Shown: positions 15,013 through 21,828, counted from the first letter of the stretch. The stretch is 31,653 bases of DNA from JBICHN01 sp043101845 (GCA_043101845.1 JBICHN010000003.1:1-31653), one strand, 5' to 3'. Notes: a model not told the origin generated them from the sequence alone. Made by a program: numbers and translations.

Positions 15013-16590
15013 CTACCGGAACCCTGCGACACGCGGCGTTTCGCCGGCCGGGCGCTTAGTGCGGCGGGCGTAGGTGGCGCGGTAGTCATTCCTGGCCTGC
15101 CAGGCGAGGACGGCGGCCATAGCGGCGTCGATCTTGCGCGAGGGCGAGGGCTTGGCCAGCTTCCATAGGCGGCGGCCGTCCTCGTCGAGGGCGCCTACCG
15201 GGGAGCGGACGGCGTTGCGTAGGTGACGGCCGAAGTCTGCCGAGCCGTCCCATGAGGCGGCGCCGGTGCGGATGGCGGTGGCGAGGGCCTTGTTGGCGGT
15301 GCCGACCTGGCGCCATCGGTTCGTGTACCAATGCACCACGCGAGGGCCGTCTCGCCGGTACTTGCCGGCGCCGGGGCCGAACCTCTCCGCCCACTCGTTG
15401 AGCTCCGTCTCCCAGTAGGCCGGGTCGGCGTTGACGCGCCAGACGGTCCAACGGTCAAAGAGCTCGCCGAGGGCGAGGTCGACGTCGGCTTTGGGGACCT
15501 CCCACTCGCCGTGACGGTCGCTAGGGCGTTCCCATAGGCCGGCGAGCCATAGGCGGCCGGTGTCGACTCCGCAGCCGACGAGGGCCGTACTGTCGTCGAA
15601 CCTGGAGCCGTCGAAACCTGCGACGACGAGCTCGCCAGGCTCCGGCGGGTCGCCGACCTCGAGGCGGCCGATGCCGGCGGCGTCGAAGGCGCGCTCGCTC
15701 GAGGTCGTGACGGTGTTGAGGTAGAAGCGGCGGGCGTCGGCCGGGTCGGTGTCGGGGTCCTGGACCTCGTCGACCAGGCGGTCGAGGTCTACCCATCCTC
15801 CGGCGTCGGCGGCGGAGTCGCCGTAGCAGAGCTCGAGGGCGGTGCGGAGCTCGACGCGGTCGGCCAGGTTGACGGCCTCGCCGGCCTCGTAGCCGCCGTC
15901 GTAGAGGACGCCGCGGGCTTGTTTCTCGCCGGCCTGCGCCGTTGCGTCGGCGACGGTGCCGTCTCCAGGCTCGGGGGCGTTTTGGAGCTCGTAGGTCCAT
16001 CCTCCGACCTTGCCGGCGTTGCGGCGCATCACGTCGGCCAGCTTGCGGCCGCCGTTAGAGCGGTCCCAGGCCTCGGTCTGGTCGAGGACGCCGAAGGTGA
16101 GGCGGGCGCCCTCGCGGGACGGTGCCGAGGCGGTGACGGGCTCGAGGACGCCGCGGCGGCCGCCGAGTTTGTTGATGCGGGTTAGGCCGATGTCCAGGTG
16201 GAGGTCGGCGACGAGGTCCTGGTGCTCGATGAGTTGGTCGTAGAGCCATCGGTAGACGTTGTCGGTCTGGTCCTCGGAGACGGCGGCGACCTGGACTAGC
16301 GGGTCGGGGTGCGGGTGGCCCATAGGGCGGCCGTCGGTGTCCAGGCCGGCGAATACGACGGGGCCGGCGAGCTCGGCGAGGGCCAGGTAGCCGCCCTCGG
16401 GGGACTTGCCGGCGCCCTTGGGGCGGCGGAGGCCTGCGCGGCGGACGAGGCGGCGGCCGTCCTCGTCGACGGCGTAGAGGTCGAATAGGCGTAGGACCTG
16501 GTCGCGGGTGAGCTCGAGGGCGAGGCGGCGCTCGATCCAGGGCCAGAGGACCCAGCCGAGCGAGAGGCGGGGGAGCTCGAGGGCGGCCAC
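15013..16590 (-). CDS. Terminase large subunit (TerL)
   Basis: 525 aa, GTG start (16588-16590) with GGAG about 9 nt upstream. The ATPase domain has Walker A RRPKGAGKS (residues 55-63) and Walker B-like FGVLDQTE (170-173 for DQTE). The RNase H-like nuclease domain has the acidic residues D327 (AGFDGSRFDDS), D389 (VNADPAYWETE) and D488 (SRKIDAAMAAVLAW). Length and motif order are those of actinophage terminases. It packages DNA through the portal and cuts concatemers. TerS lies just upstream (4-nt gap) and an HNH endonuclease is a few genes away, as in cos phages. The last codons overlap a -10-like box (15010-15015). Confidence 0.95.
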   Translation of the reverse strand: MAALELPRLSLGWVLWPWIERRLALELTRDQVLRLFDLYAVDEDGRRLVRRAGLRRPKGAGKSPEGGYLALAELAGPVVFAGLDTDGRPMGHPHPDPLVQVAAVSEDQTDNVYRWLYDQLIEHQDLVADLHLDIGLTRINKLGGRRGVLEPVTASAPSREGARLTFGVLDQTEAWDRSNGGRKLADVMRRNAGKVGGWTYELQNAPEPGDGTVADATAQAGEKQARGVLYDGGYEAGEAVNLADRVELRTALELCYGDSAADAGGWVDLDRLVDEVQDPDTDPADARRFYLNTVTTSSERAFDAAGIGRLEVGDPPEPGELVVAGFDGSRFDDSTALVGCGVDTGRLWLAGLWERPSDRHGEWEVPKADVDLALGELFDRWTVWRVNADPAYWETELNEWAERFGPGAGKYRRDGPRVVHWYTNRWRQVGTANKALATAIRTGAASWDGSADFGRHLRNAVRSPVGALDEDGRRLWKLAKPSPSRKIDAAMAAVLAWQARNDYRATYARRTKRPAGETPRVAGFR

Positions 16591-16594
16591 TGGC

Positions 16595-17026
16595 CTACTC
16601 CACTACGCGGAGCTCGCCGAACCTCGAGGCGCCAGGCGCCGCGGCGGCGCCCTCGGCCGGTGCCTGGCCTGGCGGTTCCGGCGCGTCGTCGACCTCGTAG
16701 ACGCCGAGGCGCTCGCGGGCCTGGAGGTTGAGGCCGAGCCGGTCCTCGAGTTGTCGGACCTCGGTGAGTAGCTTGCCGGCGTCAAGGGCGCCGACGCTGT
16801 AAACGGCGTCCTGGAGCCAACAGAGGCGGGTAACGGCGGGGATATCGGCGTCGGTCCAGAGCTCGGCGATGGGGAGTTTCCAGTAGCGGCGCCAGAATCG
16901 GGCGGCGCCCTGCGGGAGTTTCTTGGCCGGTTGCGGAGCTCGAGCTCGACGGCCGGAGCTCGGGACGGCCTTGCGGGCCGTCGTCGGGGCGTTCCGGCGG
17001 CGGCGCGCTGCGTCGGGTTTCGGCAT
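16595..17026 (-). CDS. Terminase small subunit (P27-like TerS)
   Basis: 143 aa from the ATG at 17024-17026. The N terminus is very basic and disordered (MPKPDAARRRRNAPTTARKA), suited to DNA binding. A helical core follows (FWRRYWKLPIAELWTDADIP, VTRLCWLQDAVYSVGALDAG, LLTEVRQLEDRLGLNLQARE). The LGLNLQARERLG ending resembles the LGLTPxARxxL signature of the P27 family. The C terminus is Pro/Ala-rich. Position just before TerL supports the call. There is no clear Shine-Dalgarno; TAGCCG 7 nt before the ATG is a weak version of the leaderless pattern. TerS should recognise the packaging site. Confidence 0.85.
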   Translation of the reverse strand: MPKPDAARRRRNAPTTARKAVPSSGRRARAPQPAKKLPQGAARFWRRYWKLPIAELWTDADIPAVTRLCWLQDAVYSVGALDAGKLLTEVRQLEDRLGLNLQARERLGVYEVDDAPEPPGQAPAEGAAAAPGASRFGELRVVE

Positions 17027-17036
17027 AGGGCCGCGG

Positions 17037-17318
17037 CTACCCACTACGGCGGACTCCGGCGCCCTCGATGATGCGGTCGAGGCGCTCGAGGGCGCCTCGG
17101 GCCTCTGTGAGGGCGTCATCGAGGGCCTCGGCGACGGCGACCAGGTCGCCGAGGACATTGACGCGGACGAGCTCGGCGAGCTCGGGGTCGTCGGTGCGGG
17201 TGACGGCGCCGCCGGTGATAGCGGCGGCCATAGCCTCCGCCTCGGCAGGGGAGAGGGCGAGCTCGCCGCCGGAGGCTCCTGGAGTTGCACCTACCGAGGT
17301 TCCGGCGGACGAGCTCAT
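17037..17318 (-). CDS. Hypothetical 93-aa protein upstream of TerS
   Basis: 93 aa when started at the ATG at 17316-17318. A GTG three codons upstream is possible, but it overlaps the -10-like box and is not favoured. The protein has a flexible N terminus (SSSAGTSVGATPGASGG) and then one long amphipathic helical region (ELAELVRVNVLGDLVAVAEA, DALTEARGALERLDRIIEGA). It could be a small helical DNA-packaging accessory protein or an unrelated early-late gene; I do not recognise a family. It ends 10 nt before TerS. Confidence 0.7.
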   Translation of the reverse strand: MSSSAGTSVGATPGASGGELALSPAEAEAMAAAITGGAVTRTDDPELAELVRVNVLGDLVAVAEALDDALTEARGALERLDRIIEGAGVRRSG

Positions 17319-17325
17319 AGGGGCC

Positions 17326-17331
17326 ACGGTA
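17326..17331 (-). promoter_or_regulatory. Putative -10 box (TACCGT) for a leaderless packaging transcript
   Basis: TACCGT is followed by 7 nt and the ATG at 17318. The string GCTACCGTGGSCCTATG (allowing a 1-nt gap) is nearly the same as that in front of the only plus-strand gene (26827-26841). Both also have CCGACGG 19 bp upstream of the -10 box. Two unrelated starts sharing this layout is the best evidence that it is a promoter type. Confidence 0.5.
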
Positions 17332-17346
17332 GCGGCCGAGGGCGCC

Positions 17347-17925
17347 CTAGCCGTCGGTGAGGTCGATTACGGCGCCGACGTAGCCCGCGAAGGCGCCGTC
17401 GTCGCCGTAGTAGGGGTGGCCGGTGATTCGGATGCGGCGGCCGTCTCGGAGGTTGTTGTCGAAGGTCCAGACCTGGGGCTCGGCGAACACTCGGGCGACG
17501 CGTTCGCGGGCGAGCTCGGCCTCGCCGTCGGCCAACTTGTGCATCCAGTCATCGCCGCGGGCCTCGTCTTTGGTCTGGAACCTCCAGAGGCGGAGGTAGG
17601 CGGTGTTGCAATCATCGAGGCGGCCGTCGGGGCCTGAGACGTAGAGGGCCTCGGGGGCCGTCTCCCATAGCGTCGTAAGGGCGGCGTCGTGGCGGCCGAG
17701 CATGGCGACGACGGTGTCTAGCTTGCCGTCGATGCGGCCGTGGGCGAGCTCGTCGCGCTCGCGGGCGGCCTGGGCGGCCTCTCGCTCGTCCTCGACGGAC
17801 CGGAGCCAGGCTTTGACGGGTCGGCGGAGGGCCAGGTAGCCGGAGACGGCGGCGCCGAGGGCGACGACGAGGGGCCAGACGGCGGCGACCTCGCGGCCGA
17901 GGTCCTGGAGGGCGTCGGGGATCAT
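17347..17925 (-). CDS. Membrane-anchored PAS-domain protein
   Basis: 192 aa from the ATG at 17923-17925, overlapping the stop of the 34-aa peptide as ATGA. One N-terminal TM helix (about residues 14-33, VAAVWPLVVALGAAVSGYLA) is followed by a charged coiled coil (RSVEDEREAAQAARERDELA). A PAS fold at about 78-192 follows: TAPEALYVSGPDGRLDDCNT, AYLRLWRFQTKDEARGDDWM, then WTFDNNLRDGRRIRITGHPY and GAFAGYVGAVIDLTDG. The protein ends with the PAS domain: no kinase, GGDEF or HTH output. PAS domains sense ligands or redox state or mediate dimerisation. In a compact 31-kb phage, next to terminase genes, this is unusual. Its action is unknown; binding a host sensor kinase is speculation. Confidence 0.85.
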   Translation of the reverse strand: MIPDALQDLGREVAAVWPLVVALGAAVSGYLALRRPVKAWLRSVEDEREAAQAARERDELAHGRIDGKLDTVVAMLGRHDAALTTLWETAPEALYVSGPDGRLDDCNTAYLRLWRFQTKDEARGDDWMHKLADGEAELARERVARVFAEPQVWTFDNNLRDGRRIRITGHPYYGDDGAFAGYVGAVIDLTDG

Positions 17926-18026
17926 GGGCGGCGACGGCCGAGGGCGGCGAGGATTGTGGCGCCGAGGATGACGGCGACGGCCAGGGACCAGGCGGCGATA
18001 GCGTCTCCGGCGGCCGATGCGAGCAT
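17922..18026 (-). CDS. 34-aa single-TM peptide upstream of the PAS protein
   Basis: A 35-codon gene, ATG at 18024-18026 and TGA at 17922-17924, overlapping the PAS gene by ATGA. The product begins MLASAAGDAIAAWSLAVAVI and continues LGATILAALGRRRP: one hydrophobic helix with a basic C-terminal end. There is no Shine-Dalgarno; TACGAT ends exactly 7 nt before the ATG, matching the leaderless pattern seen at four other starts. Coupled translation with the PAS gene suggests the two membrane proteins work together, perhaps as a complex. It could also be a leader peptide whose only job is to deliver ribosomes to the PAS start, which has no Shine-Dalgarno. Confidence 0.65.
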   Translation of the reverse strand: MLASAAGDAIAAWSLAVAVILGATILAALGRRRP

Positions 18027-18180
18027 GGGGACCATCGTACCGGCGGCCTCGGAGGCCTCGGCGGAGCTCGAGCTCGAGGCCGGCGGCGAGCTCGAGGGGG
18101 GGGCGGGGTGCCGTTACCCGTACAGAGTCCGAGGACTAGTCGCCATAGGGTTAGAGGCCTAGGGGCTCGGGGTCATACCC
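18027..18180. other. 154-bp non-coding region between HNH and late genes; candidate packaging/cos region
   Basis: It holds no ORF above about 10 codons. From the HNH side it contains GGGGTATGACCCC (minus strand), a small hairpin nested in TAGGGG/CCCCTA that may end the early transcript. It also has a run of eight G (18096-18103), repeated GAGCTCGAG palindromes, and the -10 box at 18034-18039. In HK97-like phages cos lies between the HNH gene and terS; this gap has that position, so it is my first candidate for the packaging site. No cohesive end can be read from a circularised assembly. Confidence 0.4.
18034..18039 (-). promoter_or_regulatory. Putative -10 box (TACGAT) for a leaderless late transcript
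   Basis: TACGAT (TANNNT) ends 7 nt before the ATG of the 34-aa peptide. It follows the 154-nt gap after the HNH gene and is the first promoter-like element of the late block. CCGAGG lies 16 bp upstream. Confidence 0.5.
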
Positions 18181-18570
18181 CTACCCTCCGCCGCGCCGGA
18201 GGCGTCGGACCTCGGCCGCCTCGGCCGCGGTCTTGCGCGCGTGGCACCGGCGGCAGAGGGTGACGAGGTTGTCATCATCCTCGCCGCCGCCGGCCCAGCG
18301 GGGGCGGCGGTGGTCGACGGTGAGCGGTGGGCGGGCCGAGCCACACTGCCGGCATCGGCCGCCGTCGCGGCGGATGATCCTGGCGCGGACCTTGCGCCAT
18401 GCTGCGCCGTAGCCTCGTTGGGCCGGCGTGCCGCGGGATACGTCGGGCTCCCATCCTCCGGCGGGGCCATGACCGGCGGGGCATCGGTCGGAGGGCGGGG
18501 TAATCAGTAGGGGGCAGTCGACTCGGGGGCAGGACCTAGCGGAGGGGGCGGGGCGTTTCCGGCGGGCCAT
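18181..18570 (-). CDS. HNH endonuclease
   Basis: 129 aa from the ATG at 18568-18570. The C-terminal half is a classic HNH with zinc cysteines: GGRCRQCGSARPPLTVDHRRPRW gives the first Cys pair and the D-H of the motif, then GGEDDDNLVTLCRRC and HARKT give the Asn, second Cys pair and final His. The N terminus has another Cys-rich patch (CPRVDCP, then RCPAGH). HNH proteins beside terminase genes, as in HK97, are needed for cos cleavage with TerL and portal. That role fits better here than a free-standing homing enzyme, since the gene sits at the end of the operon and before the packaging block. The upstream in-frame extension is low-complexity shadow. Confidence 0.9.
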   Translation of the reverse strand: MARRKRPAPSARSCPRVDCPLLITPPSDRCPAGHGPAGGWEPDVSRGTPAQRGYGAAWRKVRARIIRRDGGRCRQCGSARPPLTVDHRRPRWAGGGEDDDNLVTLCRRCHARKTAAEAAEVRRLRRGGG

Positions 18571-18580
18571 GCTCGCCAGG

Positions 18581-18775
18581 CTAGGGGGAGTCCTCGAGCT
18601 CGGGGCGGTTCGGCCATTCCCATCGGCCGCCCTCGGTGCTGTGGTAGTGGCCGCATCCTGTCGCGCTGGATATGTAGCGCCAGGCCAGGTCGCCGCCTCG
18701 TCCTCGGCCGAGCCATTCCCAACAGACTCGAGGGCAAGGCGGCGGCGTGCGAATAGGTGCGACGCGCTTAGGCAC
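18581..18775 (-). CDS. Cys/His/Trp-rich 64-aa miniprotein
   Basis: 64 aa, GTG start (18773-18775) directly after the previous stop (TAG-GTG), and 10 nt before the HNH gene, so it fits the operon. Residues CPRVCWEWLGRG and TGCGHYHSTEGGRWEW have two Cys, then a Cys and two His, compatible with a small zinc-binding or HNH-like fold. No family is recognised. It may assist the HNH protein. GTG start and short length make this less certain than its neighbours, but spacing and composition favour a real gene. Confidence 0.6.
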   Translation of the reverse strand: MPKRVAPIRTPPPCPRVCWEWLGRGRGGDLAWRYISSATGCGHYHSTEGGRWEWPNRPELEDSP

Positions 18776-19081
18776 CTAGCGCCATCCTCGGAGCTCGGCG
18801 AGGGATATGCCGAGGGCTCGAGCCTCGAGGACATCGGCCGGCGGGTCGAGGTCCTCGTCGGCGTCGCGGTAGTAGCGGTCGATGATGACCAGGCCGGCGC
18901 CGGTGACTCCGGTGCGGACTGAGGCCAGGCCGGCCTCGGCCGAGCCGTGGGAGCGTTCGGCGACGGGATAGGCGGCGGTGGCGGGCCGGCCTCGAGCGTT
19001 GCGGGTGCGGCGTTCGCGCCAGGTCAGGGTGTAGCCCTCGGGGACGTCGACGACCTCGAGGCGAGGTTGGGCGGCGGTCAT
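18776..19081 (-). CDS. Hypothetical 101-aa protein
   Basis: 101 aa from the ATG at 19079-19081, overlapping the previous stop as ATGA. It reads as a small alpha/beta protein: EVVDVPEGYTLTWRERRTRN, then SVRTGVTGAGLVIIDRYYRD and an acidic middle (ADEDLDPPADVLEARAL) ending ISLAELRGWR. No motif is recognised. It is embedded in the early operon between replication-type genes and the HNH gene. Confidence 0.7.
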   Translation of the reverse strand: MTAAQPRLEVVDVPEGYTLTWRERRTRNARGRPATAAYPVAERSHGSAEAGLASVRTGVTGAGLVIIDRYYRDADEDLDPPADVLEARALGISLAELRGWR

Positions 19082-19365
19082 GCTGGCCGCCTCGTCTCGA
19101 CGGTGCCGTCGGCGTGGTAGAGGGTGAGCTCGATGCGGCCGCCAGGGTGGCGGATGTCCTCGGCGAGGTCGGAGAGGTTGACGGCGTCCTCGATGAGCCA
19201 CTCGACGAGCTCATGGTCTAGGCCGAGGGCGGCCAGGGTGCGGCGAGCTCGGATGAGCTCGTCGGCGGCCTGGAGTAGGTGGGCGGCGGCGTGTTGGTAG
19301 TAGCGGTCGAGCTCGTCCTCGTCGACCAGGGCGAGGGCTGCGTGCGGCGGTGTAGGTCGGCTCAT
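19078..19365 (-). CDS. Hypothetical helical 95-aa protein
   Basis: 95 aa from the ATG at 19363-19365, with ATGA overlaps at both ends. Largely helical (DELDRYYQHAAAHLLQAADE, LIRARRTLAALGLDHELVEW), with a C-terminal beta hairpin (GRIELTLYHADGTVETRRP). It directly follows the putative replication initiator, the position where lambda-type phages carry a helicase loader. The sequence shows no ATPase motif, so I do not make that claim. Confidence 0.7.
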   Translation of the reverse strand: MSRPTPPHAALALVDEDELDRYYQHAAAHLLQAADELIRARRTLAALGLDHELVEWLIEDAVNLSDLAEDIRHPGGRIELTLYHADGTVETRRPA

Positions 19366-20033
19366 GCGATCCATCCTGTACCGGGGAGAAACCTGCCGGC
19401 GTGCTCGCCGCCGGCGGTGCGGGTTGGCCATCGGTCCTCGAGGTCCTGGCCGGCTCGAGCGGCCTCGGCGAGCTCGTCTCGCTGCGACTGAGCGTAGGCG
19501 ACGGGGTTGCGGATGGCGTCGGCTCGGTGGGCTAGGTGTCGGCGTAGGTGGTCCTCGACGAGCTCGGCCGTTGTCTTGTCCACAGGCGCCGCGCCGCTCG
19601 CTTCTTCCTGGGTCCTTCCTGGGTACTTATGCGGCGGGTGAGGTTCCGCAATAGCGGCGGGTGAGGTTCCGCAGTCATGGCGGCCAGGGTTCCGCAGTCC
19701 TCGACTGTCCACAGGTGGGGGGCCTTGCTCGTCCACAGGGGACTCCGGCGGGTGAGGTTCCGCAATCCTCGGCCGTCGGAACCTGCGGAGGGTGCGACGG
19801 CCGGCCGGTGCGGCGTCGAGTAGGCCGAGCTCGTCGGCGTGCGCCAGGACCTCGCGGACTCGCCGGTCGGAGAGCTCGAGGGCCTCGGCGATGGTGCTGG
19901 TACTGACGAAGGTGGCGCCCTCGGCGTCGGTGTGGCTCCAGGTGCGGACCATGACGGCGAGCTCGGCGGTGCCGAGGCCGGCCAGGCGCCAGGCGTCGAG
20001 GTAGAGGCGGAGCTCGTTTTTGGGGTGCGTCAT
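19362..20033 (-). CDS. Putative replication initiator with winged-helix domain (lambda O-like organisation)
   Basis: 223 aa from the ATG at 20031-20033, overlapping the previous stop as ATGA; an ATG 12 nt upstream is less likely. The N-terminal ~95 residues form a winged helix of the replication-initiator/DnaD type: AELAVMVRTWSHTDAEGATFVSTSTIAEALELSDRRVREVLAHADELGLL is spread over residues ~25-75, with TIAEALELSDRRVREVL as helix-turn-helix. The Pro-rich middle (residues ~85-150) is encoded by DNA full of 23-bp-spaced iterons and DnaA boxes, and repeats IAEPHPP. The C terminus is helical (TAELVEDHLRRHLAHRADAI). As with lambda O, the protein probably binds iterons within its own gene and recruits host replication proteins. 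No phage helicase or primase was found. Confidence 0.75.
   Translation of the reverse strand: MTHPKNELRLYLDAWRLAGLGTAELAVMVRTWSHTDAEGATFVSTSTIAEALELSDRRVREVLAHADELGLLDAAPAGRRTLRRFRRPRIAEPHPPESPVDEQGPPPVDSRGLRNPGRHDCGTSPAAIAEPHPPHKYPGRTQEEASGAAPVDKTTAELVEDHLRRHLAHRADAIRNPVAYAQSQRDELAEAARAGQDLEDRWPTRTAGGEHAGRFLPGTGWIA
19576..19783. other. Putative replication origin inside the initiator gene (iterons plus DnaA boxes)
   Basis: Two identical 20-bp iterons, GCGGCGGGTGAGGTTCCGCA, lie at 19631-19650 and 19654-19673. The core GTTCCGCA repeats at 19643, 19666 and 19689 (exactly 23 bp apart) and at 19757. An inverted core GGTTCCG is at 19777-19783. Three DnaA-type boxes are interleaved: TTGTCCACA (19576-19584), CTGTCCACA (19705-19713) and TCGTCCACA (19729-19737). 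TTGTCCACA is the preferred box of Streptomyces-type DnaA. Iterons at two-turn pitch with DnaA boxes inside an initiator-like gene form a typical theta-type origin. No AT-rich unwinding element stands out; the least G+C-rich stretch is near 19603-19630. Confidence 0.75.
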
Positions 20034-20467
20034 GCTAGGCGCCATCCGCGGTTTCCGGCCGGCTCGACCAGGCCGGCGTCGCGGAGGGCCTGGAGGCGGC
20101 CTCGAGCGGTGCCGTCGTCGATGCCGAGGGCCTCGGCGAGGGCGGCGGCCGGCATCGGGTCGACTCCGATGGCCTGGAGGATGCGGTCGTCGAGCTCGTC
20201 GCCGCCAGGGCCGTCCTCGAGCTCGTCCTCGGGCTCCGGCGGGGCCAGGTGCCGGGAGTTGATCTTGTGCCAGGTTTCGACGACGAGCTCGGCGCCAGGA
20301 TTGAGGCGTTGGGCCTCGTCGAGCGGTAGCTGTGCGTCGAGCTCGAGGCGCTCGACGTTTCCGAGGCCTCCGGCGCTTACGAGCTCGCCGTCGGCGCGGC
20401 GGACTGTCTGGAATGTGGTGGCGGCGCCTAGGCGGCGAGCTCGACGGTGTTGGGGCGTGGTGCTCAC
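20030..20467 (-). CDS. Winged-helix DNA-binding protein
   Basis: 145 aa, GTG start (20465-20467) overlapping the upstream stop as GTGA. The N-terminal ~85 residues form an uncharacterised region, with a basic start (RRARRLGAA) and an acidic linker (APPEPEDELEDGPGGDELDD). The C-terminal ~55 residues form a winged helix: RILQAIGVDPMPAAALAEAL, GIDDGTARGRLQALRDAGLV, then a wing EPAGNRGWRLA. It stands directly before the initiator gene, so it could be a replication accessory or a regulator of the operon. Function beyond DNA binding is not shown. Confidence 0.75.
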   Translation of the reverse strand: MSTTPQHRRARRLGAATTFQTVRRADGELVSAGGLGNVERLELDAQLPLDEAQRLNPGAELVVETWHKINSRHLAPPEPEDELEDGPGGDELDDRILQAIGVDPMPAAALAEALGIDDGTARGRLQALRDAGLVEPAGNRGWRLA

Positions 20468-21147
20468 TTGTCGGCCTCCTGGAGCTCGGTGAGTAGGGCC
20501 TTGGCTTGCTCGAGTTGCTCCACGGACATCCTCGAGGGCCTATCGGGGAGCTCGGCGCCTCCGAGGACGGTGCGAAAGGCCTGGCGGGCGTCCTCGTCGA
20601 GCTCGGCGACGGTGGCCTGGAGCTCGGCGGTTAGCTCGGCGTGTCTGACGGCCTGCGGGTCGTCCTCGACGGGGATGCGGCGGCGTTCGCGGGGCTCGGG
20701 CGCCTCGGCGGCCTCCGCCCATTCCTGGCGACTCCAGAGGGCCAGGGCGACGCCGAACCTCATGGCGCCGTTACGGATGGCGTCGCCGATGAGCTGTTTT
20801 TCGGGCTCCGGCGCATTATCGGCACACGTTCCGACGCATAGGCGTTCGTGGCCGCATACCTGGAGCCTCCACCACGCGACCAGGCGGCCGTCGGCGGTGT
20901 GCGTGACGGTCGGGCCGCCGGTGTCGGGGTCGATGCGGGCCGGCTCGAGTGTCCAGAGGGGGTCGGCCTCGAGCAAGGCGCGCGTCGTCTCGGCGTGGCC
21001 TAGGTAGTCGGCCTCGAAACCTCGGCCGGCCGGTTTTTGACCGATGAGCTCCGGCGGCGGCGAGCTCCAGGCGGCGTAGAGGGCCGCCAGGCGCTCGGAG
21101 AGGTCCTCGACGAGGTCCTCGACGGTAGAGGGGGGGGAGTCATTCAT
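20464..21147 (-). CDS. Single-strand annealing protein, Rad52/Erf-like
   Basis: 227 aa from the ATG at 21145-21147 with GGAGG 6 nt upstream. The core matches the actinophage annealing-protein pattern: EADYLGHAETTRALLEADPL, WTLEP, RLVAWWRLQVCGHERLCVG, then KQLIGDAIRNGAMRFGVALA and LW. The string IGDAxRNxAMRFGVAL is the best-kept part. These proteins coat and anneal ssDNA during phage recombination and concatemer formation. The C-terminal ~80 residues are charged and helical. The adjacent PDDEXK nuclease could be its partner, like exonuclease/annealing pairs, though that nuclease looks more like a small resolvase-type enzyme. Confidence 0.8.
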   Translation of the reverse strand: MNDSPPSTVEDLVEDLSERLAALYAAWSSPPPELIGQKPAGRGFEADYLGHAETTRALLEADPLWTLEPARIDPDTGGPTVTHTADGRLVAWWRLQVCGHERLCVGTCADNAPEPEKQLIGDAIRNGAMRFGVALALWSRQEWAEAAEAPEPRERRRIPVEDDPQAVRHAELTAELQATVAELDEDARQAFRTVLGGAELPDRPSRMSVEQLEQAKALLTELQEADK

Positions 21148-21634
21148 TAGGGGCCTCCAGTGTGGCTAGGTGCGTTGTGATCCAGGCCTCGACGGAGACG
21201 GCGCGGAGCCAGGTGGCGCCGTCCTCGAGGGCGATGAGCAAGGCGGCCGCGTCGGTGCGGTTCCACTCATGCCAGAAACGGACGCGCTGAGACTCGACGA
21301 CGGCGTCGGCCTCCGAGGGCGCCTCGGCGAGCTCGAGGGCCGCCCATCCTGCCGGGTTGGGGGCGTTGGGGCGGCGTAGAACGAGGACCGGCCGCCGGTG
21401 GAGCTCGAGGGCCTCGTCGGCGACCTCGCGCCACCATTCGGGGAGTCTGACGCGTTCCTGGTGCTTGACGTCGACGACGTAGGGGCTCGAGGGCCAGTAG
21501 ATGTCGCCGCCGTCCTGGTGATAGCCGGAGGCGGTGCGCTTCGCCTCGAGGCCGAGCTCGACGAGGTAGGCGACCAGGGCGCGCTCGGCCTTGGCGCCTT
21601 TCTCGCGGCTCGAGCGGCCGCCGGTGGCGGTCAT
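21140..21634 (-). CDS. PDDEXK-type nuclease (resolvase-like)
   Basis: 164 aa from the ATG at 21632-21634, overlapping the previous stop as ATGA. The N-terminal half has the restriction-endonuclease fold signature in the order seen in Hjc-like and phage PDDEXK enzymes: REKGAKAERALVAYLVELGL with a conserved Glu, then SGYHQDGGDIYWPSSPYVVD with the catalytic Asp, and VVDVKHQE, the (D/E)xK pair. Next comes EWWREVADEAL, then a hydrophobic strand PVLVLRRP. A junction resolvase or recombination nuclease is the likely role, next to the annealing protein. Its last 8 bases overlap the annealing-protein gene. Confidence 0.8.
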   Translation of the reverse strand: MTATGGRSSREKGAKAERALVAYLVELGLEAKRTASGYHQDGGDIYWPSSPYVVDVKHQERVRLPEWWREVADEALELHRRPVLVLRRPNAPNPAGWAALELAEAPSEADAVVESQRVRFWHEWNRTDAAALLIALEDGATWLRAVSVEAWITTHLATLEAPNE

Positions 21635-21828
21635 CGGCGGCCTCGGTGGAGCTCCAGGGCCGCCTCGAGGTCCTCTACGGCCTCGAGGGCATAGCCAAGG
21701 GTGTCGGCATCGGCCTCGAGCTCGGCGAGCTCGTCGGCGCCTCTGCGGGCGGCCTGGAGGGCGTTGACTAGGCAACGCTCGGCGACGGTGGCCGGTGGAC
21801 GGCCTGCGGGGTGCTCGTCGGCGGTCAT
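21631..21828 (-). CDS. Hypothetical 65-aa protein
   Basis: 65 aa from the ATG at 21826-21828, with ATGA overlaps at both ends. GAAAGGCCTCC lies just upstream as Shine-Dalgarno. It is a small two-helix protein, mostly Ala, Glu and Leu (ERCLVNALQAARRGADELAE, LGYALEAVEDLEAALELHRG). No family is recognised. It separates the WhiB gene from the nuclease. Confidence 0.7.
   Translation of the reverse strand: MTADEHPAGRPPATVAERCLVNALQAARRGADELAELEADADTLGYALEAVEDLEAALELHRGRR

Noticed and set aside
17347..17925. PAS protein as a histidine kinase or diguanylate cyclase fragment
   Set aside because: The frame ends with the PAS fold and the following sequence is a separate gene; there is no H-box, HATPase or GGDEF remnant, so it is not simply truncated within this window.
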